From Paramacrobiotus metropolitanus (Eukaryota > Tardigrada > Eutardigrada > Parachela > Macrobiotidae): a stretch of 64,000 nt of DNA. A program made the position numbers and the translations under genes. Each line of letters begins with the position of its first letter. Position 1 is the stretch's first letter. Positions 36,559-47,892 of the stretch are shown piece after piece. The notes under the pieces are model-generated. The model was not told the DNA's origin and did no database searches. It saw only the letters and a list, made by a program, of their open reading frames with translations. Location of the stretch: positions 434,001 to 498,000 of the forward strand of contig NW_026570241.1 in the NCBI RefSeq assembly GCF_019649055.1, written 5' to 3'.

Positions 36559-39500
36559 TTAACCGTCTCCACGCTCGAAGATAGCGTACTGCACTATGCA
36601 CTGGCGCTCTTGAGCAAGAGCTGCCTCCTCCCGTAAAGTTTCCCGGATCCTTTTGCAAGACTTCATCCCGCGGCATTGCGGATACTTATCTTGTAGCCGC
36701 TTGATCAGCTTGCGATTGGCCTTGCGTATTTCCAGGTAGCGGACAAGATAAACAAGTGTCGTTAAGAACAGTATCACGACAATAGCAGCAACCGCCCAAA
36801 GTGCCACATCCAGCGCTGTAAGTGCCACTTGCTTTTCAGTGGAGATCAGCCCAACGGACCGCGGTGGACGAGAAGCAACAACAACCATGCTAGGCGCCGT
36901 ACTGCGAAGATATCTGAGCGTTTTAGATCGGTGTGGACTGCCTCCTGTGGGTTTCCGTTTGTGCGGGAGCGGTGCACCAGGGACAACAATATCGGCACAA
37001 AGGTCGTCGTTGTTTGTGAGGCTATCGATCCATGCAGACCTCGAGCGGGTTAAGGTTGAATCGCTCTTATCCAGTTTGCAGAACTGTTTGAACGAACACC
37101 TGCAGATTTTTCAACAACAGTAGGACATTCTTATTATTTTTCGTACTCCGTACTCCATACCAGACTTGGCCCATTTTCGCTTTTCCCACTTTCATCCCAC
37201 CCCCACCTTCTCAGTTTAATTCCCAGCCCAGCCCACCTCCGGCTACTCAAATTTTCAGCCCATCTCACCTTTTCGATCTCATCTTCATTCCCATTTTTTA
37301 CAGGCTCAACGCCGCTACTTTTGCAAGTTTTCCGCATACGACAGAACTGCCGGGCAAAAAAAATTTCGGTTTTTAAGAGAATATGCTCAATTATTGATAA
37401 AATCCGCGCGGAGCGCGGAAAATTTTTTGTTTTGGAAGCTCGAATGGTGCATTTCTACATGCTCTAAGCGTGAAAAACACATGAAAATATCAACATTTTT
37501 TATTTTTGTTTGTTTTCTTGGTCCCATCCCATTTTTCAACAATCCCAGCCCATCTCACCACATCTGCGGCTCTTTCCCACCTCATCTCCATTTTCACCTA
37601 AAAGATGATGGGAAAAATGGGGAAAATTTTCACCTCACCCAAAAGATGGGCCATACCGTTCTTATTTTGGCATTTATCAAAAACTATTAACGGAATAAAA
37701 CCAAGATAAATACCAGTTTTTAAACTTAGACCAGGTACAGACGGCAGATATATATTAACGGGGAAATGCCACACGTTTGTTTATTTACCTTTGTAAACGG
37801 TTAGTGTTTTAATGGAGAAAATTATTTTATTGCTTTGATTTTTGGCCACACTTTAAAATTTTGCTACATATGCCCGTGCGTGGCAGCATGCAATTTTTTT
37901 TCGGCGTGATTAGAAATTTAGAATGATAGTTAGCTACTAACCCTTTGAAATGCGGACCAAGCCATAGGATACAATATGATTTTTTTTCCTACCCGAGTTA
38001 GTCGGTTTATGCACCATTTCCTTGTACATATGCCGTAGACTCAGACCTGTGCAGTTATTTTTAACTATTTAACTTAACGCGAGTTATTTTCGAGTTACCG
38101 AGTTATAACGTAACTCTGAAGCGTAACTCGCTTTCCCGAAAACTTAATTCTAACGTAACTCGCACAAAAATTGTATGTATTGTCAATGGTAGCGTAACTC
38201 GCCGAATAACTCAAAACTCGGTTTACTTGCACGAATAACGTAACTCGTAACGTAACTCGCACGCTCCCTGTAACTCCTAACTCTAACTCTGGGTGAATTT
38301 TTTATAACTGCACACTGTGCACAGGTCTGTGCCGTACTTTAAGACATCATACTGTGGCTGATGTTATTGTATGTCAGTAATTGACATTGCACGGTTTGCA
38401 CCTACCGCTTCGTTGTTGGACACCATCCACAATGACTGCCGCCAGATCTCAAACATTCCATGCAGTTTGTGCAACGGGTGCAATTGTCGAGACTGACCAG
38501 TGCAATCTACAAACCGCCAAAAACCTCGTTGCAGAAATTCAGCTTAATGTTAATCGCGATCATGTTTAAAAAAGTTACCATGGAGCGTGTGGACACGTAG
38601 ATGTGACTCGCGTTTCCCTTAACCGCCATATCAGTAATGAGGGGCGTGGTGTCTGAGTTGACAATTGTGTCGTCGTTGCGTCCGAAATGACGATCCAGTA
38701 TTGCTTGTGGTTCGATAGAGTTATTCAGCAAAGGCAGCCATATCTAATGGTCAAACATAATTTTATTATTGGTACTTGAAGTACTCAAGACGGATTACAA
38801 TAAGAATTTCACAAGATAAACAACCAACCAGTTAACCAAATACAAAATTACGTCAAAAACTCTGTCAAAAACTTATTTGCAAATTTGTTTCGCCAAGCAA
38901 TTTTTCCATATACCTTACGCAGAATTTGTTATTAAAAGTGAAATTTAAATCGAATTATTGGCCAGCAGATATCGCCGTCGGTGAAAAACTATGCGAGAAC
39001 TATCTGCAGGGGCCCGGGCAATGGCCCGCATGATGGGTATTCGCTTTACCGAATGTACCATTTTGATCTGGTTATGTTCGAGCACGAGTAGAATTTCCAT
39101 TCCATCAAAATCTGTCTTGTACAACTGCCGGGCAGTTGAGGTGAAAATCTGAGAAGTGGCTGATCGTTTCCACGACTTGTAAGATCAATAGTCAGTTAGT
39201 AATACAACTACATACCACCAATCGCTAAGTTTAATGGTCCTACAGAAGAATCCTTACCTCCTTGACGTCTGTATTGCCGCTCTCCCACTGGTATTCGCAC
39301 ACGATAGACAATTCACGGGGTGCTGTGAAGAGCATAAATAGCGAACTTGACTTGCCCTTTTCACTGTAGAGAACTGATCTTATCTCCGAAAATTCGATTA
39401 TTGTGTCCTCTTCGTTGGTTTTTGTGTTGCAGTTCACGGTGCGAAGAAACTCCCAGTAGCACGATTTCGTTGAGTTCCGATACCAGATTTCAGATCCACG

Positions 39501-40933
39501 GGTTTTACTACGAACTATGCGAAAACTTGTCCTACTCGTAACGAAACTATACGTGATATTATCCCAGATGTCTTCGGGGCAACTCCATGGCCCAGAATTA
39601 TTCCGTATTTTTGGGAGACCGTTTGGATGGTCTGTATGCGACGTAGTTGTACGAGGAGAAGCCTTTTCGTCTTGGAGGCATCCGTACTCGAGATTCAGCG
39701 AAGCGGGTGCAAATAAATTTTCCTCCCAAAACTTCTGTAATTGATAAAGTTGGCGGGATAGCTCTGGTACATTTGCCATTGTCCGCTTGCTTGTAAAGCA
39801 TCGTAAGGTCAAAGTGGTAGGACCAGTGGCCTAAGCTGGGAGTCTAGTACTACTTAATCCCTGAAACAGATGTACTGTACCAATACACATTAAGCGCACC
39901 CCGTGGCTGTAAAAATCGAGTGGGTTCACAGCAACAAAGTGTTTAGCCGAAAAAGTCCATGACGCTTGACTGTCTGGACTTTCAAAGTCCAGGTATGACC
40001 ATTCTTTAAAACAAGTCTCTGAGCAAAAGGAGCCACGTGATAATCCCACAAAAGCTACATGCTTTCAGAGTTTCAGCATAAAGTAAACCGAGTCCGACCA
40101 CAACTATGTATAGTTGTTGTCACAGCAGGCTTTTTGACCTGATATTTTACAGTATCACTTTTAATTTGTTTAAGCTCAGTTCAACGCTCGGACATGCTTC
40201 ACCGGAGCTAAGAATTAGCGAATAATTATTTTATGAATCTCTAGCAGCAATATTTTGATGTTGCACATGATACTGATGCAGTTCATAATTATGTCATGAA
40301 AGTACCCACTATGCTTAGTATTGTGTACTGCAAAATAGGCTTGCAACCGTTGTCGAACGATGTCGTCCACTAGCATCCGTCTCGTATCCGTAAAAATCTC
40401 TGACACCAACCTTGTTCAAAATTTTATGATACTGTGTTTCTGCACAAGGTATTCGTCAAACCTGAAGCCGCTAGCTCCATTCTTTCAAAACAATTGTAGG
40501 AAGAAATCGGTAGAAAGCAAGTGTTATATCTGTATGAATATTGAATACGACTATATCCAGTATACTGTACACGTATTACAATCGCGAAACAAAGTACCCG
40601 CCACCCTGTATTTAAAGTTATAAACTGGAAATTTTACATGCGATTATATAATTTTGCGAAAGAAATACTTGTCCCTTGAAGAGCCCATTTACCACAAACC
40701 TTAACTGGGAGTGCAGTTAGTCGCTGCATGCTGGAGTCCAAGATCGACACGCTTCCGTTTGTTTTAACATAGAGTTTACCGTCAACAGCGTTTCGGAAAA
40801 AACAGTCGATTTTGTCGGCAATCTGCACAGACTGCAAAATATATCCACTAACTGCATTAAGTGGGAGGATTCCGGTGCCGACTCTTAGAAGATGCAGCAT
40901 GAGCAGCCATTTTTGCGACCACAGTGTCTGCAT
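36559..40933 (-). CDS. Reduced plexin/semaphorin-like receptor B
   Basis: Minus-strand exons 40933-40700, 39830-39258, 39175-39059, 38743-38579, 38506-38406 and 37099-36559 give 576 residues. Exon lengths 117 and 101 equal those of receptors A and C exactly. Exon 1 holds a signal-like segment and KLYVKTNGSVSILD (first sema-type blade). Exon 2 is the longest of the three copies and ends in SSLFMLFT and LSIVCEYQ. Exon 3 has ILLVLEHNQIKM and exon 4 HIYVSTRSM. The PSI module is CTRCTNCMECL, HCGWC and CSFKQFC. A membrane helix (AVAAIVVILFLTTLVYLV) and a tail of about 70 residues with basic clusters end the protein. No IPT or RasGAP domain. Intron 5 is 1.3 kb and contains a MITE. Confidence 0.7.
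37100..38405 (-). other. Repeat-rich intron 5 of receptor B
   Basis: This intron contains pyrimidine-rich sequence with repeated CCCAGCCCATCTCACC-like words at 37185-37280 and 37520-37590, a purine-rich part near 37600-37650, and the inverted-repeat element described separately at 38038-38329. No coding exon was found in it. Confidence 0.55.
38038..38329. mobile_element. MITE-like element inside receptor B intron
   Basis: The left end CAGACCTGTGCA at 38042-38053 is matched in inverted orientation by TGCACAGGTCTG at 38318-38329. GTTAT next to the left end is also matched by ATAAC at 38304. The interior is a dense array of AACGTAACTCG and CGAGTTA words. TGCCGTA occurs directly outside both ends (38031-38037 and 38330-38336), consistent with a 7-8 base target duplication as made by hAT-type transposases. 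No coding capacity. Superfamily assignment is tentative. Confidence 0.6.
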
Positions 40934-41995
40934 TGGAGCTGACCAGTGATCTCAAATTTACAGTCCCATAGAAATTCACTGCTTCATAATGTTCCAGTGT
41001 AAGGTGAAACTGTTAATATTTCATGAAACGACAAGAATGCCAAAGTAGAGCGTGGAAACCGCTAAACAATGAAATACCCAGTCTGTATATTTTCGGAACG
41101 AGTTGCGTTTTGGACAAAAACTCTAGCATTTTCATTTTTGAAAAGCCTTAACAGAGTACTAGGAAACAGTTAGCAACGAGAACATTTATTGCTTACACAC
41201 CTACCTTTTCGGGATATATATGTATGTACTCGTATATCAATACCATTAGCTACTTCCTTCGATGTTCTTGAACCCCATATTATTCAATATCTGTTCGGGT
41301 AGGTACAGCAAACGGATGTTCGAACAAGATACATAGTTTTATTAAACCCTCCGCAGTCGGCCCCATTATCTTTCAAGATAAGTTACAGCGCTGCAATTTG
41401 CCACAGGTACTGGGTTAACAGAAAAGGCTACAAACGCGTCGGCCGAACAAAAGCAACCTTGACACGAATCGTACGGTCACGTTTATTGGGCTCATAAAAT
41501 TAATGTGCGCCGTACAATGCTGCAGTCGCTTATTATTAGTAAACAATCTGTCTGTTGTTGGAAAATGCAACGTTAGCGCAGCTGATGAAACTGGACGGCC
41601 TATCGCTCGGCCCGGTAAAACTGTTCAGTTGCTTAATCAAACCGTCATAATATTCGCGCTTATAAACCGACTAAGATAAAAGAGAGAACATTATCCACAG
41701 TTACATAACGTACAAAAAGGCGAAAATAGGTTTTCAAAATATTTTACGGCCACATGCGCACAGACTACAAAACCCACTGATACCGACCCATTCTGCGCAA
41801 CATATGCATTGCAGCCACTGCTAGAATACGGTACCGGCAATTTGTGATAACGAATTTTAATAAAGATTAATTAATTAAAGATTGACTTAATTTTACCTTG
41901 TGGAAAATTTTCTATTAGAAGCGTATATATAGATACGATACGACTGGTTTTGTTTGAAGTGGTCAAATCGGCCATCAGAAAGTCCAGTAAAATCA
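40934..41995. other. Divergent intergenic region, part 1
   Basis: AT-rich, upstream of receptor B on the minus strand. No gene or clear regulatory motif seen. Confidence 0.5.
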
Positions 41996-41999
41996 TTAA

Positions 42000-43071
42000 C
42001 CCGGCAACGTCTGCTAGGTGGAAAAACCACCAGTAAAGTTCGCCAATTTTTACGACTCCAGGACTACTGTCATTGCCTGGGTTACATATGCATTAGAGAG
42101 CAAAGATAACTCTTTACACAGTGAGTTTTAGTTTTTTTATCAAACACACCATAAAAAACCTACATTGCTTAAAAAACACTGAAAAAATAACGTATAGTTC
42201 TACGAAGTGTATCTAAATCGGCTGTTATGGTAAAAATTTGGGATTAAATTAGTGATAACTTCATGTGAGTATCTCGCAATTTCAGTATCAAACAAAATTC
42301 TGCAGCTCTTATGTAAAAAACTGTGAATTTTCAAAAACAGCTGGTGGAAATTCCACCGCTTGGGCATTGGCGTAGGACAGTAACATGCTGCCTGAACAGG
42401 CACAGTGACCAGAGCCGCCCACTTCATATGATTCAGCCGTTGCAAACTAAGAGAGTAGCCTAACCATAACACTGTCAGCTAACTGATCGAAATACTAAAC
42501 AAATAAGGACCTCCGAGTGCCTTTATAATAGCATAAATAGTAATAAACATTTTTCTTATCATATCACAATATTTTTTCGACTGCAATAGCAAAAAGAACA
42601 ATAAAACGACGTTGTGATCGAAGCAGCCAACCATAAATATGGCTGGCTGTGATCAGTGTTGTGCACATGTAAATTGGCGCAGCCCAACATGACCCTGTTG
42701 CATACTGACCGGAAATCACACAGTTTTTCGATTATAAATTCAACCATGAATCTTTTCATGATGAATTAAATTGTATAAGTTAACTATTGTAAACAGCTAC
42801 CACAGCCAGGTTGATTCGAGTAGGTCAAGTAGCCACAATGTTGTGTACAACGGAATTTGTGTGGTGTCGCACCGGCAACCACCTTGCCCACACCGTGCGT
42901 ATTGTATATCGTTAATGCCCAAGCGGTGGAATTTCCACCTACCCCTCAAATTTCAAACTACTGCAGCAAAAATTTTGAAAAAAATAGTTTAAGTTCATTA
43001 TATTATTGTTATTCTATGGTATGAATTTCAACTTCGACAAAAAATTCCTTGATACCTCGGGCATTGCCGGG
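42000..43071. mobile_element. Non-autonomous piggyBac-like element
   Basis: The element begins CCCGGCAA (42000) and ends TTGCCGGG (43071), and both ends abut TTAA (41996-41999 and 43072-43075). TTAA target duplication with CCC...GGG ends is the hallmark of piggyBac-family transposons. A 26-base subterminal inverted repeat is visible at 42344-42369 against 42914-42939 (core GGTGGAAATTCCACCGCTTGG). The 1.07-kb interior has only short open frames, so no transposase is encoded. The terminal match is perfect for 8 bases and then degenerates. Confidence 0.7.
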
Positions 43072-43075
43072 TTAA

Positions 43076-43535
43076 ATCAAAGTAGAAGCCCACTACGTAA
43101 GAACAGAAAATATTTCAATGGCGATAATTGTGTATACCAATAAACATTTCATAAGTGTGACTCAACCGAATTGCGTTTAAAATGTTAAACGTCCAGTTGC
43201 ATGTGGCATGTGCACCTGAATTTTACGGCAGTCAATCTTATCGCTATCAGTCAGTGCAATGGCCGGCTATCAAAAAACACAATTGAACGTAATCGGTCAA
43301 ATTTTGGTTACACACCGAAATGCAATCATCAATTACACACGCAGACGAGGCATGGATTTGTTTACTAAAATTATGCATAACGTAGTTTCCGACGTTTGCA
43401 AAGCTGGATTTTTTTTCACGCTATTATAAAAAGCATAGCGGGTAAAGTCATGTTGTAAGCAGTTTCCTTCCGTTTTCTTTTATTGTGGGCTTTTAACCTA
43501 AGACTGTCATTGTAACAGTTCTACCGTTTGCCAAA
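43076..43535 (+). other. Upstream region of Ig-like gene 43536
   Basis: Spacer between the piggyBac-like element and the Ig-like gene. TATAAAA occurs at about 43425-43431, roughly 110 bases before the ATG, and could be a core promoter element. Confidence 0.35.
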
Positions 43536-44967
43536 ATGCAGACTGTAGGTTTAATCGTGGTCTGCATAATGTATGGCGTTATTGCTGGTTTGCCTGTTCC
43601 TAGTGGCGAGGTCCCATGCGAGGACCGGCCAGTCAATATCGAAACGATCCATAAGAAATGTGTCAAGCCCGAGAAAATCGCCATGTGGTGCCCCAGTCCA
43701 GCCGTACCAATACGACCCCAGTCAGCCCATTTCCTCAAGACATTTACCGGGGTGCGTTATCCGCACAATCGCCCAAATACCAATAGGCGGGAATATCTTA
43801 TTACCGTGAGACATGTTCACAAAAATGGGCAGTGTGTGGAGACAGCTGACATCGAAAGGGGCAATCTCACGATCAACGGAGCATTAATTGAGCTAAAGGA
43901 AGCTAATAATGGAAAGTATTGTTGCTATGACGCGGCAGATGATGATTATGGTAGTTGCTGGAATATCATGGTTACAGCGGAAAGTTGTCACGCCAGCGAT
44001 GCCACCCGTATATTTACCTCCAATACCGAAGCAACAGATAGCACACCGAACGCTTCCAACACGGAAGTGATGGAATTTACAACGGCTGAATCAACGGAGA
44101 ATTTACATTCTAACGAAGTCCGTGGTGAGACTGGTCAAGGCATCGTCCCATCATTGGAGACTATCAGTAAGAACTATTACCGACGCCAGTTGCAGCTTAC
44201 GACACGGTAGTTCTAGCTTATATTATGGCACAAAGCACGAACGAGCGATTCTTTTCAAAATCGGTTGCATTAGAAAGCGTAACGAACTAGTACGTACAGT
44301 CTGTACATATGGAACACTACTCGTACATTGTGCTACTGAAGCTTTAACTTTTTAAAACCGGTTTCCAGATTGTTTCCATCTTATGGCATAATATGGGGGG
44401 GGGGGAGCCACCGTATTCTCAGCAATTATAACAGCTCATACTTTCTTTCATATTCAACATAAAGGTCAACATAGTGACAGACGTTTCTTTATAGCGGCGA
44501 CCACGGACGCGCCACATAACGAGACTATCAGTACCGATTGTCGATGGCGTGCGACAACTTTAGTGGTGATCGGAGCTCTCTCCTGTATTGCAGGCTGCAT
44601 TATAACAGTTATATTTACTCTGCTTCATGGTGAAGCAATAAAGGCAGCCTTTTCAAGATGTTCCCTGAAGTGCCAGACCGAACCACGTGCGCGAAAAGAA
44701 GTTTCTTCAGCAAGCCCCAATAACTGGGAAATACAATCTGTACAAGGCAATGAGTACACCAGTTCGCCGGAGCAGCACCGGCAGTATCCTTCCGGTAACG
44801 ACAAACGCGCTTGTGTAGAATGCAATATCTCTCCCGAAGAACAGACGCTTTTGTCAAAGAACAAAGCCACTGCAGACACGATAGCGTTTACGTTGGATAA
44901 CAGTACAGCGGTTTACGCCAAAGTTCCAGCAGCAAATGACACCACTGGACAAAATGACACCGATTAA
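43536..44967 (+). CDS. Ig-like membrane protein with long tail, copy 2
   Basis: Exons 43536-44124 and 44495-44967 join in phase 1 to give 353 residues. The extracellular part closely follows the 34271 gene: signal peptide (about 1-18), CEDRP, IHKKCVKPEKIAMWC, ELKEANNGKYCCYD and GSCWNIMV, then a Thr/Ser/Asn-rich stalk. Exon 2 gives a linker with an N-glycosylation site, a transmembrane helix (about 221-245) and a tail of about 105 residues that differs almost completely from the 34271 tail. It contains NEYTSS and AVYAKV; the latter is a Y-x-x-V site but not a canonical ITIM. The two genes are likely duplicates whose ligand-facing domain stayed alike while the tail diverged. The GTGAGA donor at 44125 was chosen by phase; reading through gives a stop at 44210. 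Confidence 0.72.
44395..44405 (+). repeat. G11 homopolymer in intron
   Basis: Eleven consecutive G in the intron of the Ig-like gene at 43536-44967. Likely length-variable and prone to sequencing error. Confidence 0.9.
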
Positions 44968-45504
44968 AAGATCAGTGAACTCAAATTCTTAAAATTTCAA
45001 CTTCCAGGCAAATTTCAGTTAATAGAGTGGCGAATTAATTGGTAGAATGGGAACAGATTTTCCGATCTTTGGTGCGTACTCTGTAATGCAATTTTGCAAA
45101 ACACCAGTAACGCTGGCATGAGCAAGTTTAACTGCCACGGGTTTCTGCATATTGGTGTTATCTTCATTACTCCTTACCAATAGACGTGGAAATATAAGAC
45201 TTCAAAATGGGGACATACGACTTTCTCTAGTACCGTACCTGATTTCCCGATTGTAAATGTGATTACACCATTGTATATTGGGAAAATTTATGCTCCTATC
45301 TCCTGCAGTTTGGAATTTGTATGCATTTGTATTCATTTGTAGTTTGTACGCATATAACTTTGTCTCATTGTAAGATTTAAATCCGACCAAACTCAATGAC
45401 TACTGGAATAACGCCAAGAAAAATAATTGGAATACCACTGTGGGTTTGCAAAAGTAATAGCTTCTACCGTTTTTCTGGCAGTCCGCAAGAACGTTTTTGG
45501 CTAT
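44968..45504. other. Spacer between convergent genes
   Basis: No gene seen; contains the 3' flanks of the Ig-like gene and of receptor C. Confidence 0.5.
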
Positions 45505-47892
45505 TCAGTTTATTTGAACTTCAGAAATAACAGCATTTGAAGTAATCAACGAAGGCGCTTTTTCTTCTTCCTTAGCAGGCCCATTACGTTGCCGGTAATG
45601 ATGCACAATACCAGTAAATTTTTCCATATAGCGTTTTATATTTCCATATGTATGTTTTCGTTGGCTTTCTGTGCATCTTTCATCTAGTTTCTGGTATGGT
45701 AGAGACCGTGAACAGTTAGCTTTGCGAACGATTAATCCAATGGCCACCACTCCAGCAAAAAATAGCACAGTCGCTACCGTCCACGCCACGAGACCAGCTG
45801 CCCTTACTGAAAGATCACTGATTAGTCTACCGGTAAGAGACAATTTGCCGATAACGAAATACCTGCAAGATCAAGTGACGATGCCGGGAAAGTTTTCGTT
45901 TTTGTGATATTAGTCGGATTCTCGGCTGTCGTCCGGCAACGGTCATCACTTTCAGTCGCGCTGTTAATCCACACAGGGACTCGGCTTGCCGATTTGCCGG
46001 CTTTACACGGTTGCGCAAAGGTACATCTGCTCGATTTAAGAATGCTTATTAAGAACAGAGGCGGTGGCAGCTTAATCTGAATGAAGGAATACCACGATTG
46101 CAAAATAATGGCGTTGCAAAATAATGAAGTTTTCGTACTGTACTTACAGTTATATTTACCAACAACTTTTAATGCGGGTACTTGAACCGTACAGTAATAA
46201 CGAGGGCAAATTATTCCTATCGCCAGTACCGTTTGCTCAGTGAGCACCATCCGCATGGGGCGTCGCCGGATATGACACATTCCGTACACGTGCTGTACTG
46301 CTTGCATTTATTGAGATTCACAAGGGCAATCTGTAAGAGAGTCACCAGTATCGACCAAATTAGCTTTCAGTTGGGAATTAATAAAGAGAAGAGACGGAAT
46401 CAGCAGGTGTTCGTATACAGCGGAACCACTACAATACAACCGCTGTTCGTACTTTCTGTGGTGTCGATACGTAAACTCCGCCGGTGTTTCCATTCGGCAC
46501 CACATCGGTAAGGTTGGGAACATTTGATGGCTTCCCTGCAAACTCTTCATCATCCATAAATCTGCTATCGAGAATCGCTTGTGGTGGGGCTTTGTTTTTA
46601 TCCAGAGGCAGCCAAACCTGTCAATGTTGCCAGCGTATTGCATTGTGAAGGTTAAGTACATTGGCATCTAGTGTATTACAGTACATCGTACAAACATACG
46701 AGTACACATTTGAAAGCCGACGCTAATCAGTAATCACGCTACCTACGTAAGTACTTTTCATATCCACACACGAAGTGTGCTCTTTCTTTTGCATTATTTA
46801 CTTATTAACAGCTGTTCAAGACAGGAAACATGCAATATGCTGATACATTAAATTTTACCATTTTGATCTGGTGAGCTTCACGCAGTAATAAAACATCTTG
46901 TCCGTCCACTGTGGCATTCATTAAGGTGTTTGCGCGGGAAGGAAGTATTTTGGAGGGCGTAGGGTTCAGCCAGTTCTAATACGAAACAAAAGTCATCCAG
47001 CGAAACCGCAAACATCTTTCTTGTTCTGTCCAAAACGCTCCGATCGCTTACGGTTTTCTCAAAAACATTGTCCACGGCTACTTGATATGCACAGATTACA
47101 GACAGCGACTTCGCCTCCATCGTGAACAGCACATACAAACTCGATTTTGTTGCCGTGCTCATGTGCAGAGCGGAAACCGCTTGGGAAAAAGAAAGAACTC
47201 TTCTTGAGAACGTCGGCGCTTTGCACTCTAGATTTTTAATCAACGTAGGTGCCTTGGTTTGTAGGTCACTTCTGTACCACAGACGCGTCTGCTTGTCTGT
47301 GTTCGTGATAATGAAGCGGTGATCACGGATAGTGAAGCTGTACATGGACGTTTCAGAAGTGAAGTCGGAATTCGTCAGCTGAACCATCGGTGCTACGATA
47401 CTCTTTGCCATGGTCTCGCCAGTGCGTGTGAAACAATTATCGCCTGGCAAGCGGCTCTTTGTTACAGTTCCGTTGAAGTTCTGCAGTACATACAACATCT
47501 CTTACTGTAGATAGCTTAATTTTAATTAGTATCTCCTTTACTCCGTCAACCAGCAGATCACCGGGCCGTACCCTTGTAGTAGGCATATAGGTACTGTACT
47601 TGTGGTCGAACGGAAATATATGTTGCTTCACATTGTACGAAATTTCACATACCGTCAAAGTCGAGCTGCCGATCACCTGAAGACTTCGGTCTAATATCAT
47701 GACCTTTTCGCCAAACCGAGCATAAATTTTCCCGGCAACACTGTCTCTAACAAAACAGTCAAGGGGAATGCCGAACCGAACCGATCTCGTAACGAATGCA
47801 TCGGACAGTTGTTTTACTGTAACGTGTACAAACACGATTGCCAACACCAGGTAAGTATTCATACTTCTCTTCTGTACATCAAAACTGAACAT
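45505..47892 (-). CDS. Reduced plexin/semaphorin-like receptor C
   Basis: Minus-strand exons 47892-47653, 47480-47052, 46975-46859, 46617-46453, 46330-46230, 46026-45863 and 45806-45505 give 505 residues, the shortest of the three. The second ATG (47862) gives a cleaner signal peptide. Motifs in order: KIYARFGEKVMILD (first sema-type blade), LSVICAYQ, DVLLLREAHQIKM, GVYVSTPQK, then a PSI module (CKQYSTCTECV, CGWC, CTFAQPC). An extra intron (45862-45807) splits the last exon before the transmembrane helix (LVAWTVATVLFFAGVVAIGLI). The tail is about 70 residues, basic, with one YxxL-free Tyr cluster. Exon lengths 117, 165 and 101 match receptor B. No IPT or RasGAP domain. A receptor role is inferred from plexin homology. 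Confidence 0.68.

Noticed and set aside
46878-47040. Extension of receptor C exon 2 through its open reading frame
   Set aside because: A GTAAGC donor lies at 47051 and the next exon in another frame matches the 117-base exon of both paralogues, so the extension is intron.
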